In this document: positions 28,059 to 38,300 of the stretch, piece after piece
Layout of the letters: each line of letters begins with the position of its first letter
Position numbering within the stretch: the first letter of the stretch is position 1
From: Rhabditoides inermis
Taxonomy: Eukaryota > Nematoda > Chromadorea > Rhabditida > Rhabditidae
DNA: 64,000 nucleotides
Direction: 5' to 3'
Assembly: GCA_963966185.1 (NCBI GenBank)
Contig: CAWZYM010000221.1
Location: 62,001 to 126,000 of the forward strand
The notes under the pieces: model-generated
Seen by the model: the letters and a program-made list of their open reading frames with translations, nothing else
Told to the model about the DNA's origin: nothing
The model's database searches: none
Translations under genes and position numbers: made by a program

Positions 28059-28126
28059 TTCCTTTTCCTTTCTCCGTTGTCCAGATCAAGCCTGCGCATA
28101 TCCGATTTCTGGGAGATCAAGAACAA

Positions 28127-28198
28127 GCGTCTGTGGTGTAATGGTCAGCATGGATGCCTTCCAAGCATTCGACGGGGGTTCGATTCCCCCCAGACGCA
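28127..28198 (+). tRNA. tRNA-Gly(TCC) a
   Basis: U22, consensus. Confidence 0.95.
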
Positions 28199-28271
28199 TG
28201 ACATTTTGCAAATTTGTGAAAAGAATGAGTGCTCGGGCACGAAACCGCTCAGTAAGAGCACTCTCACATGA

Positions 28272-28342
28272 GCGTCTGTGGTGTAATGGTCAGCATGGAT
28301 GCCTTCCAAGCATTCGACGGGGGTTCGATTCCCCCAGACGCA
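28272..28342 (+). tRNA. tRNA-Gly(TCC) b, 5-C variant
   Basis: U22. One C short (71 nt). Confidence 0.65.
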
Positions 28343-28439
28343 TAACGTTTTGCCCTATTAAAAATAATTTCAGCATCACTACTCGCGTGCTTTTGCAGCG
28401 TGCGATCGAATATCGGCGGAGAATGGAGAGGAATCTGAA

Positions 28440-28512
28440 GCCTCGTTAGCTCAGTTGGTAGAGCGTTAGACTTTTAATCTAACGGCCACGGGTTCGAGTC
28501 CCGTACGGGGCT
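28440..28512 (+). tRNA. tRNA-Lys(TTT)
   Basis: U23, consensus. Confidence 0.95.
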
Positions 28513-28632
28513 GTAATTTTGCTATTTTTGGATCAATGCTACTGATTCTTTCATCATTTCGCGGACGTACCTTGCAATCTTTGTCGGCGCCTTTTGCCAA
28601 CACTTCCACGCTATTAGACAGCCGTTCTCTCG

Positions 28633-28704
28633 GCCTATGTAGTATAGTGGTTAGTACTCCATGTTGTGGCCGTGGCGACACAGGTTCGATTCCTGTCATA
28701 GGCA
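28633..28704 (+). tRNA. tRNA-His(GTG) a
   Basis: U23. CCATG instead of CCACG in the anticodon stem (U-G pair). Confidence 0.9.
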
Positions 28705-28917
28705 TTTCCTTTTTGTAAACGTCGTCGCTCACGAAAAACTTTTGTCTGACCAACTTCGAATAAAGTTGATCGTGGGAGAACGGAAAACAGTCTTGAAGGT
28801 CCTGGAAGTGTTTCATTTTTTAGCCACTTGCAACTTGCAACTTATTGTGTATGTATGAGTATGAGAGTATGTGTATGAATGTAACATCATCACGCAATTA
28901 TTTTAGCTCAGTTATTG

Positions 28918-28989
28918 GCCTATGTAGTATAGTGGTTAGTACTCCACGTTGTGGCCGTGGCGACACAGGTTCGATTCCTGTCATAGGCA
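28918..28989 (+). tRNA. tRNA-His(GTG) b
   Basis: U23, consensus. Confidence 0.95.
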
Positions 28990-29057
28990 TTCCTTTTCCT
29001 TTCTCCGTTGTCCAGATCAAGCCTGCGCATATCCGATTTCTGGGAGATCAAGAACAA

Positions 29058-29129
29058 GCGTCTGTGGTGTAATGGTCAGCATGGATGCCTTCCAAGCATT
29101 CGACGGGGGTTCGATTCCCCCCAGACGCA
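29058..29129 (+). tRNA. tRNA-Gly(TCC) a
   Basis: U23, consensus. Confidence 0.95.
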
Positions 29130-29202
29130 TGACATTTTGCAAATTTGTGAAAAGAATGAGTGCTCGGGCACGAAACCGCTCAGTAAGAGCACTCTCACAT
29201 GA

Positions 29203-29274
29203 GCGTCTGTGGTGTAATGGTCAGCATGGATGCCTTCCAAGCATTCGACGGGGGTTCGATTCCCCCCAGACGCA
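29203..29274 (+). tRNA. tRNA-Gly(TCC) b
   Basis: U23, consensus. Confidence 0.95.
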
Positions 29275-29371
29275 TAACGTTTTGCCCTATTAAAAATAAT
29301 TTCAGCATCACTACTCGCGTGCTTTTGCAGCGTGCGATCGAATATCGGCGGAGAATGGAGAGGAATCTGAA

Positions 29372-29444
29372 GCCTCGTTAGCTCAGTTGGTAGAGCGTTA
29401 GACTTTTAATCTAACGGCCACGGGTTCGAGTCCCGTACGGGGCT
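29372..29444 (+). tRNA. tRNA-Lys(TTT)
   Basis: U24, consensus. Confidence 0.95.
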
Positions 29445-29564
29445 GTAATTTTGCTATTTTTGGATCAATGCTACTGATTCTTTCATCATTTCGCGGACGT
29501 ACCTTGCAATCTTTGTCGGCGCCTTTTGCCAACACTTCCACGCTATGAGACAGCCGTTCTCTCG

Positions 29565-29636
29565 GCCTATGTAGTATAGTGGTTAGTACTCCACGTTGTG
29601 GCCGTGGCGACACAGGTTCGATTCCTGTCATAGGCA
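29565..29636 (+). tRNA. tRNA-His(GTG) a
   Basis: U24, consensus. Confidence 0.95.
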
Positions 29637-29849
29637 TTTCCTTTTTGTAAACGTCGTCGCTCACGAAAAACTTTTGTCTGACCAACTTCGAATAAAGTTG
29701 ATCGTGGGAGAACGGAAAACAGTCTTGAAGGTCCTGGAAGTGTTTCATTTTTTAGCCACTTGCAACTTGCAACTTATTGTGTATGTATGAGTATGAGAGT
29801 ATGTGTATGAATGTAACATCATCACGCAATTATTTTAGCTCAGTTATTG

Positions 29850-29921
29850 GCCTATGTAGTATAGTGGTTAGTACTCCACGTTGTGGCCGTGGCGACAGAG
29901 GTTCGATTCCTGTCATATGCA
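29850..29921 (+). tRNA. tRNA-His(GTG) b, acceptor and T-stem variant
   Basis: U24. CATATGC acceptor strand (mismatch) plus AGAGG in the T stem. Confidence 0.75.
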
Positions 29922-29989
29922 TTCCTTTTCCTTTCTCCGTTGTCCAGATCAAGCCTGCGCATATCCGATTTCTGGGAGATCAAGAACAA

Positions 29990-30061
29990 GCGTCTGTGGT
30001 GTAATGGTCAGCATGGATGCCTTCCAAGCATTCGACGGGGGTTCGATTCCCCCCAGACGCA
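29990..30061 (+). tRNA. tRNA-Gly(TCC) a
   Basis: U24, consensus. Confidence 0.95.
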
Positions 30062-30134
30062 TGACATTTTGCAAATTTGTGAAAAGAATGAGTGCTCGGG
30101 CACGAAACCGCTCAGTAAGAGCACTCTCACATGA

Positions 30135-30206
30135 GCGCCTGTGGTGTAATGGTCAGCATGGATGCCTTCCAAGCATTCGACGGGGGTTCGATTCCCCCCA
30201 GACGCA
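30135..30206 (+). tRNA. tRNA-Gly(TCC) b, acceptor variant
   Basis: U24. GCGCCTG acceptor strand gives a C-A mismatch. Confidence 0.85.
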
Positions 30207-30303
30207 TAACGTTTTGCCCTATTAAAAATAATTTCAGCATCACTACTCGCGTGCTTTTGCAGCGTGCGATCGAATATCGGCGGAGAATGGAGAGGAATCT
30301 GAA

Positions 30304-30376
30304 GCCTCGTTAGCTCAGTTGGTAGAGCGTTAGACTTTTAATCTAACGGCCACGGGTTCGAGTCCCGTACGGGGCT
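30304..30376 (+). tRNA. tRNA-Lys(TTT)
   Basis: U25, consensus. Confidence 0.95.
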
Positions 30377-30496
30377 GTAATTTTGCTATTTTTGGATCAA
30401 TGCTACTGATTCTTTCATCATTTCGCGGACGTACCTTGCAATCTTTGTCGGCGCCTTTTGCCAACACTTCCACGCTATTAGACAGCCGTTCTCTCG

Positions 30497-30568
30497 GCCT
30501 ATGTAGTATAGTGGTTAGTACTCCACGTTGTGGCCGTGGCGACACAGGTTCGATTCCTGTCATAGGCA
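30497..30568 (+). tRNA. tRNA-His(GTG) a
   Basis: U25, consensus. Confidence 0.95.
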
Positions 30569-30781
30569 TTTCCTTTTTGTAAACGTCGTCGCTCACGAAA
30601 AACTTTTGTCTGACCAACTTCGAATAAAGTTGATCGTGGGAGAACGGAAAACAGTCTTGAAGGTCCTGGAAGTGTTTCATTTTTTAGCCACTTGCAACTT
30701 GCAACTTATTGTGTATGTATGAGTATGAGAGTATGTGTATGAATGTAACACCATCACGCAATTATTTTAGTTCAGTTATTG

Positions 30782-30853
30782 GCCTATGTAGTATAGTGGT
30801 TAGTACTCCACGTTGTGGCCGTGGCGACACAGGTTCGATTCCTGTCATAGGCA
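30782..30853 (+). tRNA. tRNA-His(GTG) b
   Basis: U25, consensus; upstream spacer has TTAGTTCAG, shared with U28. Confidence 0.95.
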
Positions 30854-30921
30854 TTCCTTTTCCTTTCTCCGTTGTCCAGATCAAGCCTGCGCATATCCGA
30901 TTTCTGGGAGATCAAGAACAA

Positions 30922-30993
30922 GCGTCTGTGGTGTAATGGTCAGCATGGATGCCTTCCAAGCATTCGACGGGGGTTCGATTCCCCCCAGACGCA
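30922..30993 (+). tRNA. tRNA-Gly(TCC) a
   Basis: U25, consensus. Confidence 0.95.
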
Positions 30994-31066
30994 TGACATT
31001 TTGCAAATTTGTGAAAAGAATGAGTGCTCGGGCACGAAACCGCTCAGTAAGAGCACTCTCACATGA

Positions 31067-31138
31067 GCGTCTGTGGTGTAATGGTCAGCATGGATGCCTT
31101 CCAAGCATTCGACGGGGGTTCGATTCCCCCCAGACGCA
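31067..31138 (+). tRNA. tRNA-Gly(TCC) b
   Basis: U25, consensus. Confidence 0.95.
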
Positions 31139-31235
31139 TAACGTTTTGCCCTATTAAAAATAATTTCAGCATCACTACTCGCGTGCTTTTGCAGCGTGCG
31201 ATCGAATATCGGCGGAGAATGGAGAGGAATCTGAA

Positions 31236-31308
31236 GCCTCGTTAGCTCAGTTGGTAGAGCGTTAGACTTTTAATCTAACGGCCACGGGTTCGAGTCCCGT
31301 ACGGGGCT
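31236..31308 (+). tRNA. tRNA-Lys(TTT)
   Basis: U26, consensus. Confidence 0.95.
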
Positions 31309-31428
31309 GTAATTTTGCTATTTTTGGATCAATGCTACTGATTCTTTCATCATTTCGCGGACGTACCTTGCAATCTTTGTCGGCGCCTTTTGCCAACACT
31401 TCCACGCTATGAGACAGCCGTTCTCTCG

Positions 31429-31500
31429 GCCTATGTAGTATAGTGGTTAGTACTCCACGTTGTGGCCGTGGCGACACAGGTTCGATTCCTGTCATAGGCA
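31429..31500 (+). tRNA. tRNA-His(GTG) a
   Basis: U26, consensus. Confidence 0.95.
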
Positions 31501-31713
31501 TTTCCTTTTTGTAAACGTCGTCGCTCACGAAAAACTTTTGTCTGACCAACTTCGAATAAAGTTGATCGTGGGAGAACGGAAAACAGTCTTGAAGGTCCTG
31601 GAAGTGTTTCATTTTTTAGCCACTTGCAACTTGCAACTTATTGTGTATGTATGAGTATGAGAGTATGTGTATGAATGTAACATCATCACGCAATTATTTT
31701 AGCTCAGTTATTG

Positions 31714-31785
31714 GCCTATGTAGTATAGTGGTTAGTACTCCACGTTGTGGCCGTGGCGACACAGGTTCGATTCCTGTCATATGCA
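31714..31785 (+). tRNA. tRNA-His(GTG) b, acceptor variant
   Basis: U26. CATATGC acceptor allele. Confidence 0.85.
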
Positions 31786-31853
31786 TTCCTTTTCCTTTCT
31801 CCGTTGTCCAGATCAAGCCTGCGCATATCCGATTTCTGGGAGATCAAGAACAA

Positions 31854-31925
31854 GCGTCTGTGGTGTAATGGTCAGCATGGATGCCTTCCAAGCATTCGAC
31901 GGGGGTTCGATTCCCCCCAGACGCA
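31854..31925 (+). tRNA. tRNA-Gly(TCC) a
   Basis: U26, consensus. Confidence 0.95.
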
Positions 31926-31998
31926 TGACATTTTGCAAATTTGTGAAAAGAATGAGTGCTCGGGCACGAAACCGCTCAGTAAGAGCACTCTCACATGA

Positions 31999-32070
31999 GC
32001 GCCTGTGGTGTAATGGTCAGCATGGATGCCTTCCAAGCATTCGACGGGGGTTCTATTTCCCCCAGACGCA
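31999..32070 (+). pseudogene. tRNA-Gly(TCC) b, degenerate
   Basis: U26. GCGCCTG acceptor allele plus TTCTATT in the T loop, which destroys the TTCGA core of the B box. Confidence 0.7.
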
Positions 32071-32167
32071 TAACGTTTTGCCCTATTAAAAATAATTTCA
32101 GCATCACTACTCGCGTGCTTTTGCAGCGTGCGATCGAATATCGGCGGAGAATGGAGAGGAATCTGAA

Positions 32168-32240
32168 GCCTCGTTAGCTCAGTTGGTAGAGCGTTAGACT
32201 TTTAATCTAACGGCCACGGGTTCGAGTCCCGTACGGGGCT
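32168..32240 (+). tRNA. tRNA-Lys(TTT)
   Basis: U27, consensus. Confidence 0.95.
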
Positions 32241-32360
32241 GTAATTTTGCTATTTTTGGATCAATGCTACTGATTCTTTCATCATTTCGCGGACGTACCT
32301 TGCAATCTTTGTCGGCGCCTTTTGCCAACACTTCCACGCTATTAGACAGCCGTTCTCTCG

Positions 32361-32432
32361 GCCTATGTAGTATAGTGGTTAGTACTCCACGTTGTGGCCG
32401 TGGCGACACAGGTTCGATTCCTGTCATAGGCA
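32361..32432 (+). tRNA. tRNA-His(GTG) a
   Basis: U27, consensus. Confidence 0.95.
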
Positions 32433-32645
32433 TTTCCTTTTTGTAAACGTCGTCGCTCACGAAAAACTTTTGTCTGACCAACTTCGAATAAAGTTGATCG
32501 TGGGAGAACGGAAAACAGTCTTGAAGGTCCTGGAAGTGTTTCATTTTTTAGCCACTTGCAACTTGCAACTTATTGTGTATGTATGAGTATGAGAGTATGT
32601 GTATGAATGTAACATCATCACGCAATTATTTTAGCTCAGTTATTG

Positions 32646-32717
32646 GCCTATGTAGTATAGTGGTTAGTACTCCACGTTGTGGCCGTGGCGACACAGGTTC
32701 GATTCCTGTCATATGCA
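32646..32717 (+). tRNA. tRNA-His(GTG) b, acceptor variant
   Basis: U27. CATATGC acceptor allele. Confidence 0.85.
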
Positions 32718-32785
32718 TTCCTTTTCCTTTCTCCGTTGTCCAGATCAAGCCTGCGCATATCCGATTTCTGGGAGATCAAGAACAA

Positions 32786-32857
32786 GCGTCTGTGGTGTAA
32801 TGGTCAGCATGGATGCCTTCCAAGCATTCGACGGGGGTTCGATTCCCCCCAGACGCA
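32786..32857 (+). tRNA. tRNA-Gly(TCC) a
   Basis: U27, consensus. Confidence 0.95.
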
Positions 32858-32930
32858 TGACATTTTGCAAATTTGTGAAAAGAATGAGTGCTCGGGCACG
32901 AAACCGCTCAGTAAGAGCACTCTCACATGA

Positions 32931-33002
32931 GCGCCTGTGGTGTAATGGTCAGCATGGATGCCTTCCAAGCATTCGACGGGGGTTCGATTCCCCCCAGACG
33001 CA
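32931..33002 (+). tRNA. tRNA-Gly(TCC) b, acceptor variant
   Basis: U27. GCGCCTG allele. Confidence 0.85.
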
Positions 33003-33099
33003 TAACGTTTTGCCCTATTAAAAATAATTTCAGCATCACTACTCGCGTGCTTTTGCAGCGTGCGATCGAATATCGGCGGAGAATGGAGAGGAATCTGAA

Positions 33100-33172
33100 G
33101 CCTCGTTAGCTCAGTTGGTAGAGCGTTAGACTTTTAATCTAACGGCCACGGGTTCGAGTCCCGTACGGGGCT
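33100..33172 (+). tRNA. tRNA-Lys(TTT)
   Basis: U28, consensus. Confidence 0.95.
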
Positions 33173-33292
33173 GTAATTTTGCTATTTTTGGATCAATGCT
33201 ACTGATTCTTTCATCATTTCGCGGACGTACCTTGCAATCTTTGTCGGCGCCTTTTGCCAACACTTCCACGCTATTAGACAGCCGTTCTCTCG

Positions 33293-33364
33293 GCCTATGT
33301 AGTATAGTGGTTAGTACTCCACGTTGTGGCCGTGGCGACACAGGTTCGATTCCTGTCATAGGCA
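33293..33364 (+). tRNA. tRNA-His(GTG) a
   Basis: U28, consensus. Confidence 0.95.
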
Positions 33365-33577
33365 TTTCCTTTTTGTAAACGTCGTCGCTCACGAAAAACT
33401 TTTGTCTGACCAACTTCGAATAAAGTTGATCGTGGGAGAACGGAAAACAGTCTTGAAGGTCCTGGAAGTGTTTCATTTTTTAGCCACTTGCAACTTGCAA
33501 CTTATTGTGTATGTATGAGTATGAGAGTATGTGTATGAATGTAACATCATCACGCAATTATTTTAGTTCAGTTATTG

Positions 33578-33649
33578 GCCTATGTAGTATAGTGGTTAGT
33601 ACTCCACGTTGTGGCCGTGGCGACACAGGTTCGATTCCTGTCATAGGCA
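33578..33649 (+). tRNA. tRNA-His(GTG) b
   Basis: U28, consensus. Confidence 0.95.
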
Positions 33650-33717
33650 TTCCTTTTCCTTTCTCCGTTGTCCAGATCAAGCCTGCGCATATCCGATTTC
33701 TGGGAGATCAAGAACAA

Positions 33718-33789
33718 GCGTCTGTGGTGTAATGGTCAGCATGGATGCCTTCCAAGCATTCGACGGGGGTTCGATTCCCCCCAGACGCA
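33718..33789 (+). tRNA. tRNA-Gly(TCC) a
   Basis: U28, consensus. Confidence 0.95.
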
Positions 33790-33862
33790 TGACATTTTGC
33801 AAATTTGTGAAAAGAATGAGTGCTCGGGCACGAAACCGCTCAGTAAGAGCACTCTCACATGA

Positions 33863-33934
33863 GCGTCTGTGGTGTAATGGTCAGCATGGATGCCTTCCAA
33901 GCATTCGACGGGGGTTCGATTCCCCCCAGACGCA
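33863..33934 (+). tRNA. tRNA-Gly(TCC) b
   Basis: U28, consensus. Confidence 0.95.
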
Positions 33935-34031
33935 TAACGTTTTGCCCTATTAAAAATAATTTCAGCATCACTACTCGCGTGCTTTTGCAGCGTGCGATCG
34001 AATATCGGCGGAGAATGGAGAGGAATCTGAA

Positions 34032-34104
34032 GCCTCGTTAGCTCAGTTGGTAGAGCGTTAGACTTTTAATCTAACGGCCACGGGTTCGAGTCCCGTACGG
34101 GGCT
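34032..34104 (+). tRNA. tRNA-Lys(TTT)
   Basis: U29, consensus. Confidence 0.95.
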
Positions 34105-34224
34105 GTAATTTTGCTATTTTTGGATCAATGCTACTGATTCTTTCATCATTTCGCGGACGTACCTTGCAATCTTTGTCGGCGCCTTTTGCCAACACTTCCA
34201 CGCTATGAGACAGCCGTTCTCTCG

Positions 34225-34296
34225 GCCTATGTAGTATAGTGGTTAGTACTCCACGTTGTGGCCGTGGCGACACAGGTTCGATTCCTGTCATAGGCA
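34225..34296 (+). tRNA. tRNA-His(GTG) a
   Basis: U29, consensus. Confidence 0.95.
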
Positions 34297-34509
34297 TTTC
34301 CTTTTTGTAAACGTCGTCGCTCACGAAAAACTTTTGTCTGACCAACTTCGAATAAAGTTGATCGTGGGAGAACGGAAAACAGTCTTGAAGGTCCTGGAAG
34401 TGTTTCATTTTTTAGCCACTTGCAACTTGCAACTTATTGTGTATGTATGAGTATGAGAGTATGTGTATGAATGTAACATCATCACGCAATTATTTTAGCT
34501 CAGTTATTG

Positions 34510-34581
34510 GCCTATGTAGTATAGTGGTTAGTACTCCACGTTGTGGCCGTGGCGACACAGGTTCGATTCCTGTCATATGCA
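34510..34581 (+). tRNA. tRNA-His(GTG) b, acceptor variant
   Basis: U29. CATATGC acceptor allele. Confidence 0.85.
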
Positions 34582-34649
34582 TTCCTTTTCCTTTCTCCGT
34601 TGTCCAGATCAAGCCTGCGCATATCCGATTTCTGGGAGATCAAGAACAA

Positions 34650-34721
34650 GCGTCTGTGGTGTAATGGTCAGCATGGATGCCTTCCAAGCATTCGACGGGG
34701 GTTCGATTCCCCCCAGACGCA
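34650..34721 (+). tRNA. tRNA-Gly(TCC) a
   Basis: U29, consensus. Confidence 0.95.
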
Positions 34722-34794
34722 TGACATTTTGCAAATTTGTGAAAAGAATGAGTGCTCGGGCACGAAACCGCTCAGTAAGAGCACTCTCACATGA

Positions 34795-34866
34795 GCGCCT
34801 GTGGTGTAATGGTCAGCATGGATGCCTTCCAAGCATTCGACGGGGGTTCGATTCCCCCCAGACGCA
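34795..34866 (+). tRNA. tRNA-Gly(TCC) b, acceptor variant
   Basis: U29. GCGCCTG allele. Confidence 0.85.
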
Positions 34867-34963
34867 TAACGTTTTGCCCTATTAAAAATAATTTCAGCAT
34901 CACTACTCGCGTGCTTTTGCAGCGTGCGATCGAATATCGGCGGAGAATGGAGAGGAATCTGAA

Positions 34964-35036
34964 GCCTCGTTAGCTCAGTTGGTAGAGCGTTAGACTTTTA
35001 ATCTAACGGCCACGGGTTCGAGTCCCGTACGGGGCT
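34964..35036 (+). tRNA. tRNA-Lys(TTT)
   Basis: U30, consensus. Confidence 0.95.
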
Positions 35037-35156
35037 GTAATTTTGCTATTTTTGGATCAATGCTACTGATTCTTTCATCATTTCGCGGACGTACCTTGCA
35101 ATCTTTGTCGGCGCCTTTTGCCAACACTTCCACGCTATTAGACAGCCGTTCTCTCG

Positions 35157-35228
35157 GCCTATGTAGTATAGTGGTTAGTACTCCACGTTGTGGCCGTGGC
35201 GACACAGGTTCGATTCCTGTCATAGGCA
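35157..35228 (+). tRNA. tRNA-His(GTG) a
   Basis: U30, consensus. Confidence 0.95.
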
Positions 35229-35441
35229 TTTCCTTTTTGTAAACGTCGTCGCTCACGAAAAACTTTTGTCTGACCAACTTCGAATAAAGTTGATCGTGGG
35301 AGAACGGAAAACAGTCTTGAAGGTCCTGGAAGTGTTTCATTTTTTAGCCACTTGCAACTTGCAACTTATTGTGTATGTATGAGTATGAGAGTATGTGTAT
35401 GAATGTAACATCATCACGCAATTATTTTAGCTCAGTTATTG

Positions 35442-35513
35442 GCCTATGTAGTATAGTGGTTAGTACTCCACGTTGTGGCCGTGGCGACACAGGTTCGATT
35501 CCTGTCATAGGCA
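35442..35513 (+). tRNA. tRNA-His(GTG) b
   Basis: U30, consensus. Confidence 0.95.
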
Positions 35514-35581
35514 TTCCTTTTCCTTTCTCCGTTGTCCAGATCAAGCCTGCGCATATCCGATTTCTGGGAGATCAAGAACAA

Positions 35582-35653
35582 GCGTCTGTGGTGTAATGGT
35601 CAGCATGGATGCCTTCCAAGCATTCGACGGGGGTTCGATTCCCCCCAGACGCA
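35582..35653 (+). tRNA. tRNA-Gly(TCC) a/b fusion
   Basis: U30 has a single Gly gene with Gly-a upstream and Gly-b downstream flanks; the 145 bp between the homologous points is gone. Sequence intact. Confidence 0.93.
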
Positions 35654-35750
35654 TAACGTTTTGCCCTATTAAAAATAATTTCAGCATCACTACTCGCGTG
35701 CTTTTGCAGCGTGCGATCGAATATCGGCGGAGAATGGAGAGGAATCTGAA

Positions 35751-35823
35751 GCCTCGTTAGCTCAGTTGGTAGAGCGTTAGACTTTTAATCTAACGGCCAC
35801 GGGTTCGAGTCCCGTACGGGACT
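35751..35823 (+). tRNA. tRNA-Lys(TTT), acceptor variant
   Basis: U31. ACGGGAC acceptor strand: C2-G71 becomes C-A. Confidence 0.8.
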
Positions 35824-35943
35824 GTAATTTTGCTATTTTTGGATCAATGCTACTGATTCTTTCATCATTTCGCGGACGTACCTTGCAATCTTTGTCGGCG
35901 CCTTTTGCCAACACTTCCACGCTATTAGACAGCCGTTCTCTCG

Positions 35944-36015
35944 GCCTATGTAGTATAGTGGTTAGTACTCCACGTTGTGGCCGTGGCGACACAGGTTCGA
36001 TTCCTGTCATAGGCA
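35944..36015 (+). tRNA. tRNA-His(GTG) a
   Basis: U31, consensus; the spacer after it has lost about 50 bp between two GAAAAC motifs. Confidence 0.95.
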
Positions 36016-36179
36016 TTTCCTTTTTGTAAACGTCGTCGCTCACGAAAAACAGTCTTGAAGGTCCTGGAAGTGTTTCATTTTTTAGCCACTTGCAACTTGC
36101 AACTTATTGTGTATGTATGAGTATGAGAGTATGTGTATGAATGTAACATCATCACGCAATTATTTTAGCTCAGTTATTG

Positions 36180-36251
36180 GCCTATGTAGTATAGTGGTTA
36201 GTACTCCACGTTGTGGCCGTGGCGACACAGGTTCGATTCCTGTCATAGGCA
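36180..36251 (+). tRNA. tRNA-His(GTG) b
   Basis: U31, consensus. Confidence 0.95.
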
Positions 36252-36319
36252 TTCCTTTTCCTTTCTCCGTTGTCCAGATCAAGCCTGCGCATATCCGATT
36301 TCTGGGAGATCAAGAACAA

Positions 36320-36391
36320 GCGTCTGTGGTGTAATGGTCAGCATGGATGCCTTCCAAGCATTCGACGGGGGTTCGATTCCCCCCAGACGCA
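36320..36391 (+). tRNA. tRNA-Gly(TCC) a
   Basis: U31, consensus. Confidence 0.95.
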
Positions 36392-36464
36392 TGACATTTT
36401 GCAAATTTGTGAAAAGAATGAGTGCTCGGGCACGAAACCGCTCAGTAAGAGCACTCTCACATGA

Positions 36465-36535
36465 GCGTCTGTGGTGTAATGGTCAGCATGGATGCCTTCC
36501 AAGCATTCGACGGGGGTTCGATTCCCCCAGACGCA
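36465..36535 (+). tRNA. tRNA-Gly(TCC) b, 5-C variant
   Basis: U31. One C short (71 nt). Confidence 0.65.
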
Positions 36536-36638
36536 TAACGTTTTGCCCTATTAAAAATAATTTCAGCATCACTACTCGCGTGCTTTTGCAGCGTGCGATC
36601 GAATATCGATATCGGCGGAGAATGGAGAGGAATCTGAA

Positions 36639-36711
36639 GCCTCGTTAGCTCAGTTGGTAGAGCGTTAGACTTTTAATCTAACGGCCACGGGTTCGAGTCC
36701 CGTACGGGGCT
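36639..36711 (+). tRNA. tRNA-Lys(TTT)
   Basis: U32, consensus; the spacer before it has a 6-bp ATCGAT-type duplication shared with U33. Confidence 0.95.
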
Positions 36712-36831
36712 GTAATTTTGCTATTTTTGGATCAATGCTACTGATTCTTTCATCATTTCGCGGACGTACCTTGCAATCTTTGTCGGCGCCTTTTGCCAAC
36801 ACTTCCACGCTATTAGACAGCCGTTCTCTCG

Positions 36832-36901
36832 GCCTATGTAGTATAGTGGTTAGTACTCCACGTTGTGGCCGTGGCGACACAGGTTCGATTCCTGTCATAG
36901 G
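36832..36901 (+). pseudogene. tRNA-His(GTG) a, 3' end lost
   Basis: U32. A 4-bp deletion (CATT) removes the last acceptor base and the discriminator A; the terminator remains. Confidence 0.8.
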
Positions 36902-37112
36902 TCCTTTTTGTAAACGTCGTCGCTCACGAAAAACTTTTGTCTGACCAACTTCGAATAAAGTTGATCGTGGGAGAACGGAAAACAGTCTTGAAGGTCCTGG
37001 AAGTGTTTCATTTTTTAGCCACTTGCAACTTGCAACTTATTGTGTATGTATGAGTATGAGAGTATGTGTATGAATGTAACATCATCACGCAATTATTTTA
37101 GCTCAGTTATTG

Positions 37113-37184
37113 GCCTATGTAGTATAGTGGTTAGTACTCCACGTTGTGGCCGTGGCGACACAGGTTCGATTCCTGTCATAGGCA
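37113..37184 (+). tRNA. tRNA-His(GTG) b
   Basis: U32, consensus. Confidence 0.95.
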
Positions 37185-37252
37185 TTCCTTTTCCTTTCTC
37201 CGTTGTCCAGATCAAGCCTGCGCATATCCGATTTCTGGGAGATCAAGAACAA

Positions 37253-37324
37253 GCGTCTGTGGTGTAATGGTCAGCATGGATGCCTTCCAAGCATTCGACG
37301 GGGGTTCGATTCCCCCCAGACGCA
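37253..37324 (+). tRNA. tRNA-Gly(TCC) a
   Basis: U32, consensus. Confidence 0.95.
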
Positions 37325-37397
37325 TAACATTTTGCAAATTTGTGAAAAGAATGAGTGCTCGGGCACGAAACCGCTCAGTAAGAGCACTCTCACATGA

Positions 37398-37468
37398 GCG
37401 TCTGTGGTGTAATGGTCAGCATGGATGCCTTCCAAGCATTCGACGGGGGTTCGATTCCCCCAGACGCA
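37398..37468 (+). tRNA. tRNA-Gly(TCC) b, 5-C variant
   Basis: U32. One C short (71 nt). Confidence 0.65.
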
Positions 37469-37571
37469 TAACGTTTTGCCCTATTAAAAATAATTTCAGC
37501 ATCACTACTCGCGTGCTTTTGCAGCGTGCGATCGAATATCGATATCGGCGGAGAATGGAGAGGAATCTGAA

Positions 37572-37644
37572 GCCTCGTTAGCTCAGTTGGTAGAGCGTTA
37601 GACTTTTAATCTAACGGCCACGGGTTCGAGTCCCGTACGGGGCT
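37572..37644 (+). tRNA. tRNA-Lys(TTT)
   Basis: U33, consensus. Confidence 0.95.
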
Positions 37645-37764
37645 GTAATTTTGCTATTTTTGGATCAATGCTACTGATTCTTTCATCATTTCGCGGACGT
37701 ACCTTGCAATCTTTGTCGGCGCCTTTTGCCAACACTTCCACGCTATTAGACAGCCGTTCTCTCG

Positions 37765-37836
37765 GCCTATGTAGTATAGTGGTTAGTACTCCACGTTGTG
37801 GCCGTGGCGACACAGGTTCGATTCCTGTCATAGGCA
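37765..37836 (+). tRNA. tRNA-His(GTG) a
   Basis: U33, consensus. Confidence 0.95.
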
Positions 37837-38049
37837 TTTCCTTTTTGTAAACGTCGTCGCTCACGAAAAACTTTTGTCTGACCAACTTCGAATAAAGTTG
37901 ATCGTGGGAGAACGGAAAACAGTCTTGAAGGTCCTGGAAGTGTTTCATTTTTTAGCCACTTGCAACTTGCAACTTATTGTGTATGTATGAGTATGAGAGT
38001 ATGTGTATGAATGTAACATCATCACGCAATTATTTTAGCTCAGTTATTG

Positions 38050-38121
38050 GCCTATGTAGTATAGTGGTTAGTACTCCACGTTGTGGCCGTGGCGACACAG
38101 GTTCGATTCCTGTCATAGGCA
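38050..38121 (+). tRNA. tRNA-His(GTG) b
   Basis: U33, consensus. Confidence 0.95.
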
Positions 38122-38189
38122 TTCCTTTTCCTTTCTCCGTTGTCCAGATCAAGCCTGCGCATATCCGATTTCTGGGAGATCAAGAACAA

Positions 38190-38261
38190 GCGTCTGTGGT
38201 GTAATGGTCAGCATGGATGCCTTCCAAGCATTCGACGGGGGTTCGATTCCCCCCAGACGCA
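38190..38261 (+). tRNA. tRNA-Gly(TCC) a
   Basis: U33, consensus; a transposon interrupts the spacer 39 bp downstream. Confidence 0.95.
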
Positions 38262-38294
38262 TGACATTTTGCAAATTTGTGAAAAGAATGAGTG

Positions 38295-38300
38295 CTCGGG
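38295..38300. other. Target-site duplication, left
   Basis: CTCGGG, repeated directly after the element; other units have one copy here. Confidence 0.85.
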
